Assembly (NCBI GenBank): GCA_041859875.1
Contig: JBFLFY010000008.1
Span: 1 to 64,000 of the forward strand
Reading direction: 5' to 3'
DNA length: 64,000 bases
From: Thermocaproicibacter sp041859875
GTDB taxonomy: Bacteria > Bacillota > Clostridia > Oscillospirales > Acutalibacteraceae
A program made the position numbers and the translations under genes. Position 1 is the stretch's first letter. Each line of letters begins with the position of its first letter. The notes beneath the pieces were generated by a model. It was not told the origin of the DNA, did not search any database, and saw nothing but the letters and a program-made list of their open reading frames with translations. Shown piece after piece: positions 10,509 to 19,038 of the stretch.

Positions 10509-12266
10509 ATGAGAAAAACCAAAATTATCTGTACTCTTGGGCCGGCTACAAACAGTGAAGACGTTCTGCGCCAAATGATACTGAGTGGCATGAATGTGGC
10601 ACGGTTAAACTTTTCACATGGTACCCATGAGCAACAGAAAGGCTATGCCGATATGGTGAAAAAGCTCCGCAAGGAACTGAACCTCCCGATTGCCCTTTTG
10701 CTTGATACGAAAGGCCCGGAAATCCGTACTGGGGATTTTGAGCACCCAGTAACGCTGCAGAAAGGTTCCAAATTCACACTCACCACTCGCACGGTTCCCG
10801 GAACCGACTCTATTTGCTCTGTATCTTTTTCAAATCTTCCGTCCGAAGTGCAAGTCGGCACTAGAATTTTGATTGATGATGGTCTAATTGAGCTTCAGGT
10901 TGACTCAACTTCAAAAGATGAAATCCATTGTACCATAATGAACGGCGGCGAAGTTTCTTCTCACAAAAGTATTAATGTGCCAGGGATGGAACTTTCTCTG
11001 CCATTTATCAGCGAAAAAGACCGTCAGGATATCGCCTTTGGTGTGCAGGAAGATTTTGATTTTATCGCAGCCTCCTTTACACGAAGCGCACAGGATATTC
11101 TGGATTTACGCAGTGAGCTTGAAAAACTTGATTGCCATAAAATCAAAATTATCGCCAAGATTGAATCTGCCGGCGGCGTAAAGAACATGGATGAAATTAT
11201 CCGCGTCTCCGACGGTGTTATGGTTGCCCGGGGTGACCTTGGTGTTGAAATTCCATTTGAAGACATCCCAAGCCTTCAGAAAAAGATGATCAGCAAGGTT
11301 TCGAATGCTGGGAGGGTTGTAATCACCGCTACTCAAATGCTGGATTCCATGATTAAAAATCCCCGTCCGACGCGTGCGGAAGCAACCGACGTAGCAAATG
11401 CAATTTACGACGGAACCAGTGCCATTATGCTTTCCGGTGAAACCGCTGCCGGCGCTTACCCGGTTAAAGCAGTACAAACCATGGCCAAAATTGCAGAACG
11501 CACAGAAAGCGACATTGACTACAAGCAGCGCTTTCGTCAGCGCAGCGACCTTACAGGCCAGCCAGATGTTACCTCTGCTATTTCGCATGCAACCTGCACA
11601 ACGGCTCACGACCTTGGAGCGGCAGCAATTCTCACCGTTACAAAATCCGGCCGCACCGCCCGCATGATTTCCAAGTACCGCCCAAGCTGTCCAATTATCA
11701 GCGGCACTACCGACGCAACAGTTCAGCGCCAGATGAATCTCTCTTGGGGCGTTGTTCCAGTTCTCGTGAGCGAGCAGAGCAATACTGATGAACTGTTCGA
11801 TCATATTGTCGGTGCAGCAAAGAAAACCGGTATTGTAAAAGATGGTGACTTAGTCGTTATAACAGCAGGTGTTCCTCTTGGAATGTCCGGTACAACCAAT
11901 CTGCTGAAAGTTCAGCTAGTTGGAAATGTACTTGTTTCCGGAACAAGTGCCACAAAAGGTTCTGTCTGTGGAAATCTGTGCGTCTGTAAGACGGAAGAAG
12001 AAGTGAATAAAAATTTTAGTGACGGGGACATCCTTGTTGTACCCGAAACTTCGAATGAACTGCTGCCATATCTGAAAGCTGCTTCCGCCATTATAACGGA
12101 GCGGGAAGGTTTAAACTCCCATGCAGCGATTGTTGGTTTAGCTTTGGATATGCCGGTTATTGTAGGTGCTGAAAATGCCACGCGCATCCTTAAGAGCGGC
12201 ACAACTGTAACAGTTGACGCAACACGCGGTATTGTTTACAGCGGCAAGACTTCCTGCCCAGGCTGA
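10509..12266 (+). CDS. pyk: Pyruvate kinase with C-terminal PEP-utiliser domain
   Basis: Last step of glycolysis: phosphoenolpyruvate and ADP to pyruvate and ATP. The 585-residue protein begins MRKTKIICTLGPATNSED. The active-site barrel carries NFSHGTH, LLDTKGPEIRTG and IIAKIESAGGVKNMDEI, then the signature around ITATQMLDSM and DVANAIYDGTSAIMLSGETA. After the regulatory domain there is an extra domain of about 110 residues (GTSATKGSVCGNL to the end). It contains EGLNSHAAIVG, the PEP-utiliser mobile domain found in Bacillus-type pyruvate kinases; the His-containing SHA motif is intact. GAGG precedes the ATG. It is monocistronic, flanked by its own promoter and terminator. Confidence 0.97.
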   Translation: MRKTKIICTLGPATNSEDVLRQMILSGMNVARLNFSHGTHEQQKGYADMVKKLRKELNLPIALLLDTKGPEIRTGDFEHPVTLQKGSKFTLTTRTVPGTDSICSVSFSNLPSEVQVGTRILIDDGLIELQVDSTSKDEIHCTIMNGGEVSSHKSINVPGMELSLPFISEKDRQDIAFGVQEDFDFIAASFTRSAQDILDLRSELEKLDCHKIKIIAKIESAGGVKNMDEIIRVSDGVMVARGDLGVEIPFEDIPSLQKKMISKVSNAGRVVITATQMLDSMIKNPRPTRAEATDVANAIYDGTSAIMLSGETAAGAYPVKAVQTMAKIAERTESDIDYKQRFRQRSDLTGQPDVTSAISHATCTTAHDLGAAAILTVTKSGRTARMISKYRPSCPIISGTTDATVQRQMNLSWGVVPVLVSEQSNTDELFDHIVGAAKKTGIVKDGDLVVITAGVPLGMSGTTNLLKVQLVGNVLVSGTSATKGSVCGNLCVCKTEEEVNKNFSDGDILVVPETSNELLPYLKAASAIITEREGLNSHAAIVGLALDMPVIVGAENATRILKSGTTVTVDATRGIVYSGKTSCPG

Positions 12267-12295
12267 AGTTTCATACAAAAGATAATCTAAATGAT

Positions 12296-12320
12296 CCCCG
12301 CGGTTTTCGCGGGGTTTTTT
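12296..12320 (+). terminator. Intrinsic terminator after pyk
   Basis: CCCCGCG / CGCGGGG stem (12296-12302 and 12308-12314), a 5-nt loop and six T. The T run overlaps the last codon of the convergent protease gene. Confidence 0.9.
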
Positions 12321-12912
12321 ATCGCTCTTTTTTTAAAAGGAGCAGTGCTGTCAGATAGCACACAGCAAGCAAAAGAGTAAAATTGCAGTGCGAGCGGAGT
12401 AAAAGCAGGAATCCGGCAATCGCCAGAGGCACCAGCACCACGAAAGAAACAGCTGCAACTGTTCTTGCCGCCCCTTCGGGCGAAATGCGTAGGCAAAGCA
12501 ACGCATTTAGTGCCTGCCCGCCGTCAAGCGGAGCGATTGGAAGAATATTCAGCCCAAAAAGCAGTAGATTGGCTGCGGTAAAAAAGAAAAACCGCTCTCC
12601 AAAAAAGAAATAGCTAAGCAAGCCAAGCGCAAGATTCGCCAGCGGCCCCGCAAAAGATACCAGGGCATCTTTCTGATAGCTCCGCTCAGCACTGCTCGTT
12701 TTTACAAGGTCAATTCCAAAGACGGTGAACGACATCTCTTTCGGAGACTCTCCCACTGCTTTCATGGTAGCAATATGGGCGGCTTCATGGATTCCGGCGC
12801 AAAGGAGCCCTACTGCCGCTGCCCCGGAACTGTCGAAAGTCAGGATTGCAGCAATTACTGCAATAAAAAAGAAACCAATTTTGACCTTGCAGCCGCCGAC
12901 TGAAAATGTCAC
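12319..12912 (-). CDS. M50 family site-2 protease, SpoIVFB-like
   Basis: A 197-residue polytopic intramembrane metalloprotease. The zinc motif HEAAH lies in the second hydrophobic segment (about residues 42-46). The third zinc ligand is the aspartate of NILPIAPLDGGQALNALL. Small size and the absence of PDZ or CBS domains match SpoIVFB, which activates pro-sigma-K in the mother cell. Its upstream partner (12909-13403) is a single-pass membrane protein overlapping it by 4 nt, as spoIVFA precedes spoIVFB in Bacillus. The family is certain; the sporulation role is inferred from size and pairing, and the genomic location differs from Bacillus. Confidence 0.85.
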   Translation of the reverse strand: MTFSVGGCKVKIGFFFIAVIAAILTFDSSGAAAVGLLCAGIHEAAHIATMKAVGESPKEMSFTVFGIDLVKTSSAERSYQKDALVSFAGPLANLALGLLSYFFFGERFFFFTAANLLLFGLNILPIAPLDGGQALNALLCLRISPEGAARTVAAVSFVVLVPLAIAGFLLLLRSHCNFTLLLAVCYLTALLLLKKER

Positions 12913-13403
12913 GCAGTTCTTTTTCCGCCCGAAGAAACTGCAGCAGCGGAAGATTCCTGTTTTCCGGAAGAAGAATTCTTGTCATCGGAAGAAGGCGCTG
13001 ATGAAGTTTCGTCCTGCGGTCCCTGCGGCCTTGCTGCTGTAAGGTTGTTCCAAAGTCCAACAATCGTATGCTTCGCCTGCGCAGTCTGCTCTTCTGCCAA
13101 GATGGAATCATTTACTGCAGCTAAGTACCATGTTCGCACTGTTTGGTACAGGCTGTTTCCACAGACTCGAAGGACCAGCGCGGCAGCCAGAATTGCTAAG
13201 CTGCCGAAAATCTGAATGGAAGTTAAAAGTTTAAGCCCGCCTTTATGCTTTTCTTTTTGGAGGGGCTCACTTTCTTCGCTGTCCGCAGGGACTTCTTCTT
13301 CATCATCGCCAGCAGGCAGATCATCAGGATTCGTATAATATGGATTTTTTTCGTGATTGCGTCTGCGTTCCTGCTCATATTCACTTTCATACCTGTTTTC
13401 CAT
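12909..13403 (-). CDS. Single-pass membrane protein, candidate SpoIVFA-like partner without a LytM domain
   Basis: A 164-residue protein I cannot assign by sequence. Residues 1-57 are very hydrophilic, with runs of E, D and K. Residues 58-81 form one membrane segment (LLTSIQIFGSLAILAAALVL). About 80 residues follow, ending in a Ser/Ala/Lys-rich tail. The stop overlaps the start of the M50 protease (ATGA), so the two are translationally coupled. Topology and position resemble SpoIVFA, but the peptidase-like LytM domain of SpoIVFA is missing. AGGAGG precedes the ATG and forms part of an inverted repeat (13414-13464). Confidence 0.7.
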   Translation of the reverse strand: MENRYESEYEQERRRNHEKNPYYTNPDDLPAGDDEEEVPADSEESEPLQKEKHKGGLKLLTSIQIFGSLAILAAALVLRVCGNSLYQTVRTWYLAAVNDSILAEEQTAQAKHTIVGLWNNLTAARPQGPQDETSSAPSSDDKNSSSGKQESSAAAVSSGGKRTA

Positions 13404-13413
13404 CTTTAAGCCT

Positions 13414-13464
13414 CCTGCCTGTTAATGCAGATTTGCTCCATTGAAAAGATATGAAACAGGCAGG
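13414..13464 (-). repeat. Inverted repeat in the leader of the SpoIVFA-like gene
   Basis: Perfect 10-bp arms, CCTGCCTGTT (13414-13423) and AACAGGCAGG (13455-13464), with a 31-nt spacer. On the minus strand the proximal arm runs into the ribosome-binding AGGAGG of the 13403 start, so pairing could limit translation. Confidence 0.45.
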
Positions 13465-13486
13465 CAAAACATAACCGGATAAAGGC

Positions 13487-13522
13487 AAAAAAAGCCGCCG
13501 AGATTCTTCCCGGCGGCTTTTT
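13487..13522 (-). terminator. Intrinsic terminator after nfnB
   Basis: GCCGCCG / CGGCGGC stem extended by A/T pairs (about 13489-13500 and 13511-13522), followed by seven T on the minus strand. It may also work in the other direction. Confidence 0.85.
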
Positions 13523-13532
13523 ACAGCTGAAG

Positions 13533-14927
13533 TTATTTCGTCTTTTCCTGAATATAACGGTCTATAGAACGGGCAGCATCTTTTCCTCCACCCATAGCGA
13601 GGATTACAGTTGCAGCACCGCTTACTGCATCTCCTGCGGCAAATACGCCTGAGCGCGTTGTCTCCATAGTCTTGTCCTTTACAACGATGCAGCCACGGCT
13701 GTTTGCTTCCAACCCTTCGGTTGTGGAACGAATCAGCGGATTCGGTGAGTTGCCAATCGCTATAACTGCACAGTCTGCTTCAATCTGGAACTCAGAACCT
13801 TTAATTGGAACCGGGCGTCTGCGACCGGATGCATCTGCTTCGCCAAGTTCCATACAGATACATTCAACAGCCTTTACGCGGCCATTTTCATCCCCTAGGA
13901 TACGAACCGGATTGCGGAGAAGATTAAAAATAACGCCTTCCTCTTTAGCATGATGGACTTCTTCAAAACGCGCCGGCATCTGCTCCTCGGCACGGCGGTA
14001 AACAATGTGAACCTTTTCTGCACCCAAGCGCAATGCTGTGCGAGCGGAGTCCATGGCAACGTTTCCGCCGCCAACCACCACAACATTTTGGGGCTGGAGA
14101 ATCGGTGTATCATACTCCGGCTTATAGGCTTTCATCAAATTTACGCGTGTTAAAAATTCATTTGCCGAATACACACCGGCAAGGCCCTCACCTGGGATAT
14201 TCATAAAGTTCGGAAGACCCGCCCCGGTTCCAACAAATACAGCTTCAAATCCGTTTTCAAAAAGCTCGTCCACAGAGAAAAGCTTCCCTATCACCATATC
14301 GGTTTCGATTTTTACGCCTTTTTGTTTGAGCGCATCAATCTCTTTCTGCACGATTTCCTTTGGCAGACGGAACTGCGGAATTCCATACATCAGTACACCG
14401 CCTGCCGTGTGCAGTGCTTCAAAAACAATTACTTCATATCCCATTGCGGCAAGGTCGCCCGCGCAAGTCAGGCCGGCAGGCCCTGCGCCTACAACAGCAA
14501 CTTTATGGCCGTTTAGCTCCGTGTGGGATGCTTCTTTTTTACCGTTTTTCATGTGCCAGTCTGCAACAAAACGCTCCAAACGGCCAATTCCAACTGCTTC
14601 CCCTTTTATGTTTCGCACGCAGTTGTGTTCGCACTGGTTTTCCTGCGGGCACACACGGCCGCAGACAGCCGGAAGGGAATTTGTCAATTTAATTGTGTGG
14701 AAAGCACCTTCATAGTCGCCCTCCACTACTTGATGAATAAAGTCCGGGATATGCACCCCAACCGGGCAGCCGCTGACACAAGGCTGATGTTTGCAGTGCA
14801 GGCAGCGTGCCGCTTCATCCTTTGCCATCTCTTCTGTATAGCCGAGCGTCACTTCGTCAAAATTTTTGCTGCGTATTTCCGGCTTCTGCTCCGGCATTTT
14901 TGTTTTTTGCGGATTCATATTAGGCAT
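13533..14927 (-). CDS. nfnB: NfnB: NADP-binding subunit of NADH-dependent ferredoxin:NADP oxidoreductase
   Basis: Homologue of the glutamate synthase small subunit; next to nfnA it is the large subunit of the electron-bifurcating transhydrogenase. The N-terminal Cys motifs (CLHCKHQPCVSGCPVG and CGRVCPQENQCEHNC) ligate two [4Fe-4S] clusters. GAGPAGLTC binds FAD and GGGNVAMDSART binds NADP(H). The C-terminal FAD motif is GVFAAGDAVSGAATV. I start at ATG 14927, which has GGAGGG 8 nt upstream. The in-frame GTG at 14936 would sit on the Shine-Dalgarno sequence itself. It overlaps nfnA by 8 nt. Without nfnA the protein could be mistaken for GltD; no gltB is near. Confidence 0.94.
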   Translation of the reverse strand: MPNMNPQKTKMPEQKPEIRSKNFDEVTLGYTEEMAKDEAARCLHCKHQPCVSGCPVGVHIPDFIHQVVEGDYEGAFHTIKLTNSLPAVCGRVCPQENQCEHNCVRNIKGEAVGIGRLERFVADWHMKNGKKEASHTELNGHKVAVVGAGPAGLTCAGDLAAMGYEVIVFEALHTAGGVLMYGIPQFRLPKEIVQKEIDALKQKGVKIETDMVIGKLFSVDELFENGFEAVFVGTGAGLPNFMNIPGEGLAGVYSANEFLTRVNLMKAYKPEYDTPILQPQNVVVVGGGNVAMDSARTALRLGAEKVHIVYRRAEEQMPARFEEVHHAKEEGVIFNLLRNPVRILGDENGRVKAVECICMELGEADASGRRRPVPIKGSEFQIEADCAVIAIGNSPNPLIRSTTEGLEANSRGCIVVKDKTMETTRSGVFAAGDAVSGAATVILAMGGGKDAARSIDRYIQEKTK

Positions 14928-15768
14928 GTTCGGCACCCTCCATCAGATGGCATTTATAGTCATGAGCAGCTTGGCGTTCCTGTGCAGAATATAGCTTTGA
15001 ACGTTTAATGGCTTCGTCAAAATCGACTTCATGGCCATCAAAATCTGGGCCGTCAACACAGGCAAATTTTGTCTTTCCACCAACTGTCAGCCTGCAGCCG
15101 CCGCACATACCGGTTCCATCAATCATAATCGGGTTCATACTGATAATGGTCTTGATGCCATACTTCTTTGTCAGGTCGCATACAGCGCGCATCATGACAA
15201 GCGGTCCAATTGCAACAACCAAGTCATACCCAGCGCCGTTTTCAATTTTGCTGCGCAGCGCATCTGTTACAAATCCTTTATTTCCGTTGGAGCCATCATC
15301 CGTCATAACAGTCAGGCTGTCGCTTGCTGAACGCATTTCATCTTCCAGTATAACAATCTCTTTGCTGCGGAAGCCAGCTATCATGTCCACTTTTGTTCCA
15401 GCCTGATGAAGTGCTTTTGCCTGCGGGTATGCGATTGCACATCCGGCGCCGCCGCCAATAACAGCAGCTTTGTGGTAACCTTCCAACTGGCTCGGCTTTC
15501 CAAGCGGACCAATAAAGTCGAGCAATGCGTCGCCTTCATTCAGCTGGTCAAGCAGCATGGTCGTTTTTCCGACGATTTGGTAAATAATTGTAATGGTTCC
15601 CTTTTTGCGGTCATAGTCCGCAATCGTCAGTGGAATGCGCTCGCCGTGCTCGTTTACCCGTAAGATGATAAACTCACCCGCCTGAGCTTTTTTCGCAATG
15701 TACGGTGCATCAATAACCATAAGCGTTATGGAGTCGTTGAGCTTGCGTTTCTGAAGAATTTGAAACAT
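14920..15768 (-). CDS. nfnA: NfnA: FAD/NAD-binding [2Fe-2S] subunit
   Basis: A 282-residue member of the dihydroorotate dehydrogenase electron-transfer (PyrK-like) family. The N-terminal beta-barrel binds FAD (EFIILRVNEHGERIPLTIAD). The NAD-binding Rossmann half has VIGGGAGCAIAYP. The [2Fe-2S] cysteines are in GTGMCGGCRLTV plus the later FACVDGPDF. With NfnB it couples NADH and reduced ferredoxin oxidation to NADP+ reduction, or the reverse, which suits a fermentative anaerobe. It is first in a two-gene operon with promoter 15820-15849. Sulfide dehydrogenase (SudAB) is the alternative historic name for such pairs. Confidence 0.93.
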   Translation of the reverse strand: MFQILQKRKLNDSITLMVIDAPYIAKKAQAGEFIILRVNEHGERIPLTIADYDRKKGTITIIYQIVGKTTMLLDQLNEGDALLDFIGPLGKPSQLEGYHKAAVIGGGAGCAIAYPQAKALHQAGTKVDMIAGFRSKEIVILEDEMRSASDSLTVMTDDGSNGNKGFVTDALRSKIENGAGYDLVVAIGPLVMMRAVCDLTKKYGIKTIISMNPIMIDGTGMCGGCRLTVGGKTKFACVDGPDFDGHEVDFDEAIKRSKLYSAQERQAAHDYKCHLMEGAEHA

Positions 15769-15812
15769 CGTGTCACTTCCTGTTCAAAAATTATGGTTTG
15801 TTAAATTTCATA

Positions 15813-15835
15813 CGAATATATTATATACATATTCG
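15813..15835. repeat. Inverted repeat over the nfnAB -10 box, candidate operator
   Basis: CGAATAT (15813-15819), nine bases and ATATTCG (15829-15835). It encloses the -10 hexamer, so a bound protein would block polymerase. A TTGTTAA half-site like that of Rex lies at about 15798-15804, but its second half is missing. Confidence 0.5.
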
Positions 15836-15849
15836 GCTTTATTTTGCAA
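15820..15849 (-). promoter_or_regulatory. nfnAB promoter
   Basis: TTGCAA (15844-15849), an 18-nt spacer and TATAAT (15820-15825) on the minus strand. The -10 lies inside the inverted repeat at 15813-15835. Confidence 0.7.
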
Positions 15850-15884
15850 ATTATTTTCTTTACATTTTTCCTGCCATAAGCAAG

Positions 15885-15920
15885 GAAAAACCGAGTGAGC
15901 CAAAATGCCCACTCGGTTTT
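15885..15920 (-). terminator. Intrinsic terminator after spoIVA
   Basis: AAACCGAGTG / CACTCGGTTT stem (15888-15897 and 15910-15919), a 12-nt loop and T residues on the minus strand. Confidence 0.85.
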
Positions 15921-15929
15921 ATAAAAGCT

Positions 15930-17408
15930 TTATAGAATAATACAGATTAGCCCGTTGCAGCCTTCGTTAATAATCCGTTCAATCGTTTCACGCACCTTTT
16001 CGCGCGCATCCTCCGGCATTCGCGTCAGCTTGTTATGCAGGCCTTCATTCACCAGCTCGTGCAAGCTCTTCCCGAAAATGTTGGAATCCCAAATCTGCGA
16101 CGGATTTGATTCAAACTCTTTGAGGATAAAATCAATTAAGTCCTGTGACTGCTGCTCCGAACCAACGATTGGGGTGATTTCAGTCGTAATGCGCGTTTTC
16201 ATCATGTGGACGGAAGGAGCCGCAGCCTTCAGACGGATTCCGTACCGCCCGCCCTGGTGGATAATTTCCGGCTCATCCAGCGTAAGTTCGTCTATGCCTG
16301 GCATAACAATTCCATAGCCGGTCTCCTCCGCATCCTGGTAAGCCGCGCTGATTTTGTCGTATGTTTTTTTCATATCGGCCATCTTCAGCATGCAGTCCAT
16401 TAACGTGCCTTCATTGTTAATCTCAAGGCCCGTCTTTTCGCCCAAAACTTTATAAAACAGATTTGGCTGGAGGCTGACCGCTATTCTTGCACACCCGGTG
16501 CCAAGGCTAATAGAGGCGGTTTTCGCTTGTGTAACATATTCACATGCACCCATTCCAGTCACAATTTTGTCAACATCGCTTATTTTGAAGACGTTTTCTG
16601 CAGACTGGCGTATACAAGTATAAACTGCGCTGCGGAGCCAATGATCCTTTTCCAGGGAAGAAATCCAGCGAGGCATTTCAAAACGGACTTCTCGGATTGG
16701 AAATTCAAAAAGAATCTTTGCCAAAATGTTTTGGATTTCCGCTTCGTCCATGTTAAGGCAGTTAACTGCCAACACAGGTACACCGTATTTTCCCTGAAGT
16801 CTTGCACACAGGGCAGCCGCGTCCTCCGTTGTTGGGTCTACACAGTTAACCAGAACAATAAACGGTTTGTTAATTTTCTTCAGTTCGTCTATAACGCGCT
16901 CTTCCGCTTCTTCATATTCAGCGCGCGGAATGTCGCTGATGCTTCCGTCCGTTGTAATGACCAGGCCAATAGTAGAGTGCTCGGTAATAACCTTTTTTGT
17001 TCCGATTTCCGCCGCCATATTAAACGGAATTGGTTCATCGTACCAAGGCGTTTTAACCATACGCGGATTGTCGTTTTCAATATAGCCCAGCGCACTTGGA
17101 ACGATATACCCTACGCAGTCAATCAGCCGTACAGAAAAAGTAGCGCTGTCGTCAATGTGCACGGTAACCGCCTGCTCCGGAATAAACTTTGGCTCCGTGG
17201 TCATAATCGTCCGGCCGGCAGCAGACTGAGGCATCTCATCGATTGCTCTTTCGCGGGTATACTGAGAATCCATATTCGGCACGACAACGGTATCCATAAA
17301 CCGCTTAATGAAAGTTGATTTGCCGGTCCTGACCGGGCCGACGACCCCTATGTAAATATCCCCGTTCGTGCGTTCGGAGATATCCCGGTAAATGTTGCGT
17401 TCTTCCAT
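15930..17408 (-). CDS. spoIVA: Stage IV sporulation protein A, spore coat scaffold ATPase
   Basis: Mother-cell ATPase that polymerises on the forespore surface and forms the base layer of the coat. The 492-residue length matches the family. The Walker A motif GPVRTGKST is at residues 24-32, the region MPQSAAGRTIMTTEPKFIPE follows, and DCVGYIVPSALGY and LVNCVDP mark the TRAFAC-like domain. The protein ends in the hydrophobic GCNGLICIIL, the conserved C-terminus that contacts the membrane anchor. A SigE-type promoter lies directly upstream (17446-17477). Its upstream neighbours, sipL and spoVM, encode its known binding and anchoring partners. Confidence 0.98.
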   Translation of the reverse strand: MEERNIYRDISERTNGDIYIGVVGPVRTGKSTFIKRFMDTVVVPNMDSQYTRERAIDEMPQSAAGRTIMTTEPKFIPEQAVTVHIDDSATFSVRLIDCVGYIVPSALGYIENDNPRMVKTPWYDEPIPFNMAAEIGTKKVITEHSTIGLVITTDGSISDIPRAEYEEAEERVIDELKKINKPFIVLVNCVDPTTEDAAALCARLQGKYGVPVLAVNCLNMDEAEIQNILAKILFEFPIREVRFEMPRWISSLEKDHWLRSAVYTCIRQSAENVFKISDVDKIVTGMGACEYVTQAKTASISLGTGCARIAVSLQPNLFYKVLGEKTGLEINNEGTLMDCMLKMADMKKTYDKISAAYQDAEETGYGIVMPGIDELTLDEPEIIHQGGRYGIRLKAAAPSVHMMKTRITTEITPIVGSEQQSQDLIDFILKEFESNPSQIWDSNIFGKSLHELVNEGLHNKLTRMPEDAREKVRETIERIINEGCNGLICIIL

Positions 17409-17445
17409 TTTTGCCTCCCCTTCCGGCAGAGAATATTTCTGTTGG

Positions 17446-17477
17446 ACTGTATGATATTTTCAGAACCGATGTATATC
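17446..17477 (-). promoter_or_regulatory. Candidate SigE promoter of spoIVA
   Basis: CATACAGT (17446-17453, minus strand) fits the SigE -10 consensus CATACAnT exactly. GATATAC (17471-17477), 17 nt upstream, gives a weak SigE-like -35 and overlaps the sipL stop. spoIVA is SigE-controlled in studied species. Confidence 0.6.
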
Positions 17478-19008
17478 ACATGGGAATCAGCAGCATCCCC
17501 CTGTTCTCAACAGCATCGCCAGAAAGCCCGTTCTCTGCTTTAATCTCTTCTGCAGAGGTGCGGTATTCCCGCGCAATATTCCAAAGGCTTTCGCCTGCAT
17601 CGGCAAAGTAAAGGCAAAGTGGAGAGTCCTCGTCACGCGGAAGCGGTTTTGTTTCATCTGCAGTAACTGCGGCAACCGCTTTGTAACTGATACGCTGTGA
17701 AACTTCAGTGCGAATGCGGAGTTCTGTTTTAACTTCAATCCCAGTTCCGGAAATACGATAGCTGACCGCACCAACGGAAACATCTGCGCTGCACTTCAGC
17801 TCTCCTGTAGACGTACAGGGCATTTCATGATCAAAATCAATTAGGCGCTCAAAATAGAACGGGGCTCCTTCTGTGTTTAAAGCCAAAACGCACAGACTGT
17901 ACTTGCCATTCAGAGTTATTTTTCCTTCGGCGCCCTGTGCTTCTGCATTTGCCATTTCACTCCAAACGTCGATTACTTTTCCGACCGGATTATCATCCAT
18001 GCTGATTTCGGTCTTGTGCGTCAAGGAGTCCTTTAGAATTTCAGAAATGTTTTCAAGTACCTTTTGCTTTGCGTCAATGTTCAATTCATATTTTCTGGAA
18101 TAAATATCGCTTACCAGCGAGGTTTCTTTTTTTTGGTACGCCTGCGCCGAAGCGTGAATCTTAATTTGCGTATCAAAGTAGAATTTTTCTCCGGAGTAGT
18201 CGCTCTTAATCTGCGCCTCCACCCCCGTGACCATAAGCCGGACCATGCAAAGGCTGTCATCTGCGGCTCCTGCACAGTCGAGCATCTGTGTAAACGGAAT
18301 AGAGTACTCCATTGTTTCCAGTGTGCTTGTTTCCCCTGCCGTCATATATAGGAATTTAACGTTTGCCTCGCCTTTTGTCATCAGTTTACCGGAAGCTATT
18401 TTGAACTCCTGCAGGTTTACATACGCATCTGCACGAACAATGGAATCAACTGGCGGCTTTCCCTGACCAAGTTCCAGTACTTCATCTACACTGAACTGCT
18501 GCTGTGCAAAACCAACCAGCTGGCTTATGGAAACCTGTGATTTTTGCTGCTCAATGTCATCGCCCGTAACGTTGCTTACAATGTCTTCCTGGCCAGTAGA
18601 AATGACTTTGGCACAAAGAGAAAATGCGCCGTGTACATTCAGGCGGCGTGGGCTGGAAGCTCGACAGTTTACATATTCTACCCGCGGCGACGCAAGGATC
18701 AAAGCATTTTCAGCCTGTTGTTTTAAAGCAATTTCAGCTGAAAAGGAATCATCCGTTTCGCAGCACCGGACGCACTTTCCATCAGGATCAAGATAAAAGA
18801 TCTTTACGTCATAGCTGCCGTCCAGCATTAAGCGATCTCCGGTAATACTCTGTGAGGAAATTTTCGGATAAATCTGGCACTTCAGGATTCGCTGAATATC
18901 AGGGCAATAGTCAGGAAGATTGATGTCTATGTCTACCGGCTGTTCCTGGCAGCCATCAAAAATGACTTCACCGACAGCAATCCTTTCGCGCTCAAGCATA
19001 TAATCCAT
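17476..19008 (-). CDS. sipL: SipL-like SpoIVA-interacting protein (DUF3794/SPOCS domains plus C-terminal LysM)
   Basis: A 510-residue protein. The N-terminal part has the SPOCS/DUF3794 motif (VGEVIFDGCQEQPVDIDINLP followed by DIQRILKCQIYPKISS), and the pattern recurs through the middle (for instance near DAYVNLQEFKIASGKLMTKG). The C-terminal 45 residues form a LysM domain (FADAGESLWNIAREYRTSAEEIKAENGL). In Clostridioides difficile SipL binds SpoIVA through its LysM domain and is needed for coat localisation. Adjacency to spoIVA here supports that role. The ATG has AAGGAGA 8 nt upstream. The ten-residue SPOCS motif is written here in separate pieces because the run is interrupted. Confidence 0.92.
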   Translation of the reverse strand: MDYMLERERIAVGEVIFDGCQEQPVDIDINLPDYCPDIQRILKCQIYPKISSQSITGDRLMLDGSYDVKIFYLDPDGKCVRCCETDDSFSAEIALKQQAENALILASPRVEYVNCRASSPRRLNVHGAFSLCAKVISTGQEDIVSNVTGDDIEQQKSQVSISQLVGFAQQQFSVDEVLELGQGKPPVDSIVRADAYVNLQEFKIASGKLMTKGEANVKFLYMTAGETSTLETMEYSIPFTQMLDCAGAADDSLCMVRLMVTGVEAQIKSDYSGEKFYFDTQIKIHASAQAYQKKETSLVSDIYSRKYELNIDAKQKVLENISEILKDSLTHKTEISMDDNPVGKVIDVWSEMANAEAQGAEGKITLNGKYSLCVLALNTEGAPFYFERLIDFDHEMPCTSTGELKCSADVSVGAVSYRISGTGIEVKTELRIRTEVSQRISYKAVAAVTADETKPLPRDEDSPLCLYFADAGESLWNIAREYRTSAEEIKAENGLSGDAVENRGMLLIPM

Positions 19009-19038
19009 AAAGGTCTCTCCTTTTCCTGTTTCTAAGTA

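Noticed and set aside
13533..15768. Assignment as glutamate synthase small subunit plus dihydroorotate dehydrogenase electron-transfer subunit
   Set aside because: The two genes are adjacent and overlapping without gltB or pyrD, which fits NfnAB better.
15798..15815. A Rex operator upstream of nfnA
   Set aside because: Only the TTGTTAA half is present; the complementary TTAACAA half is missing.
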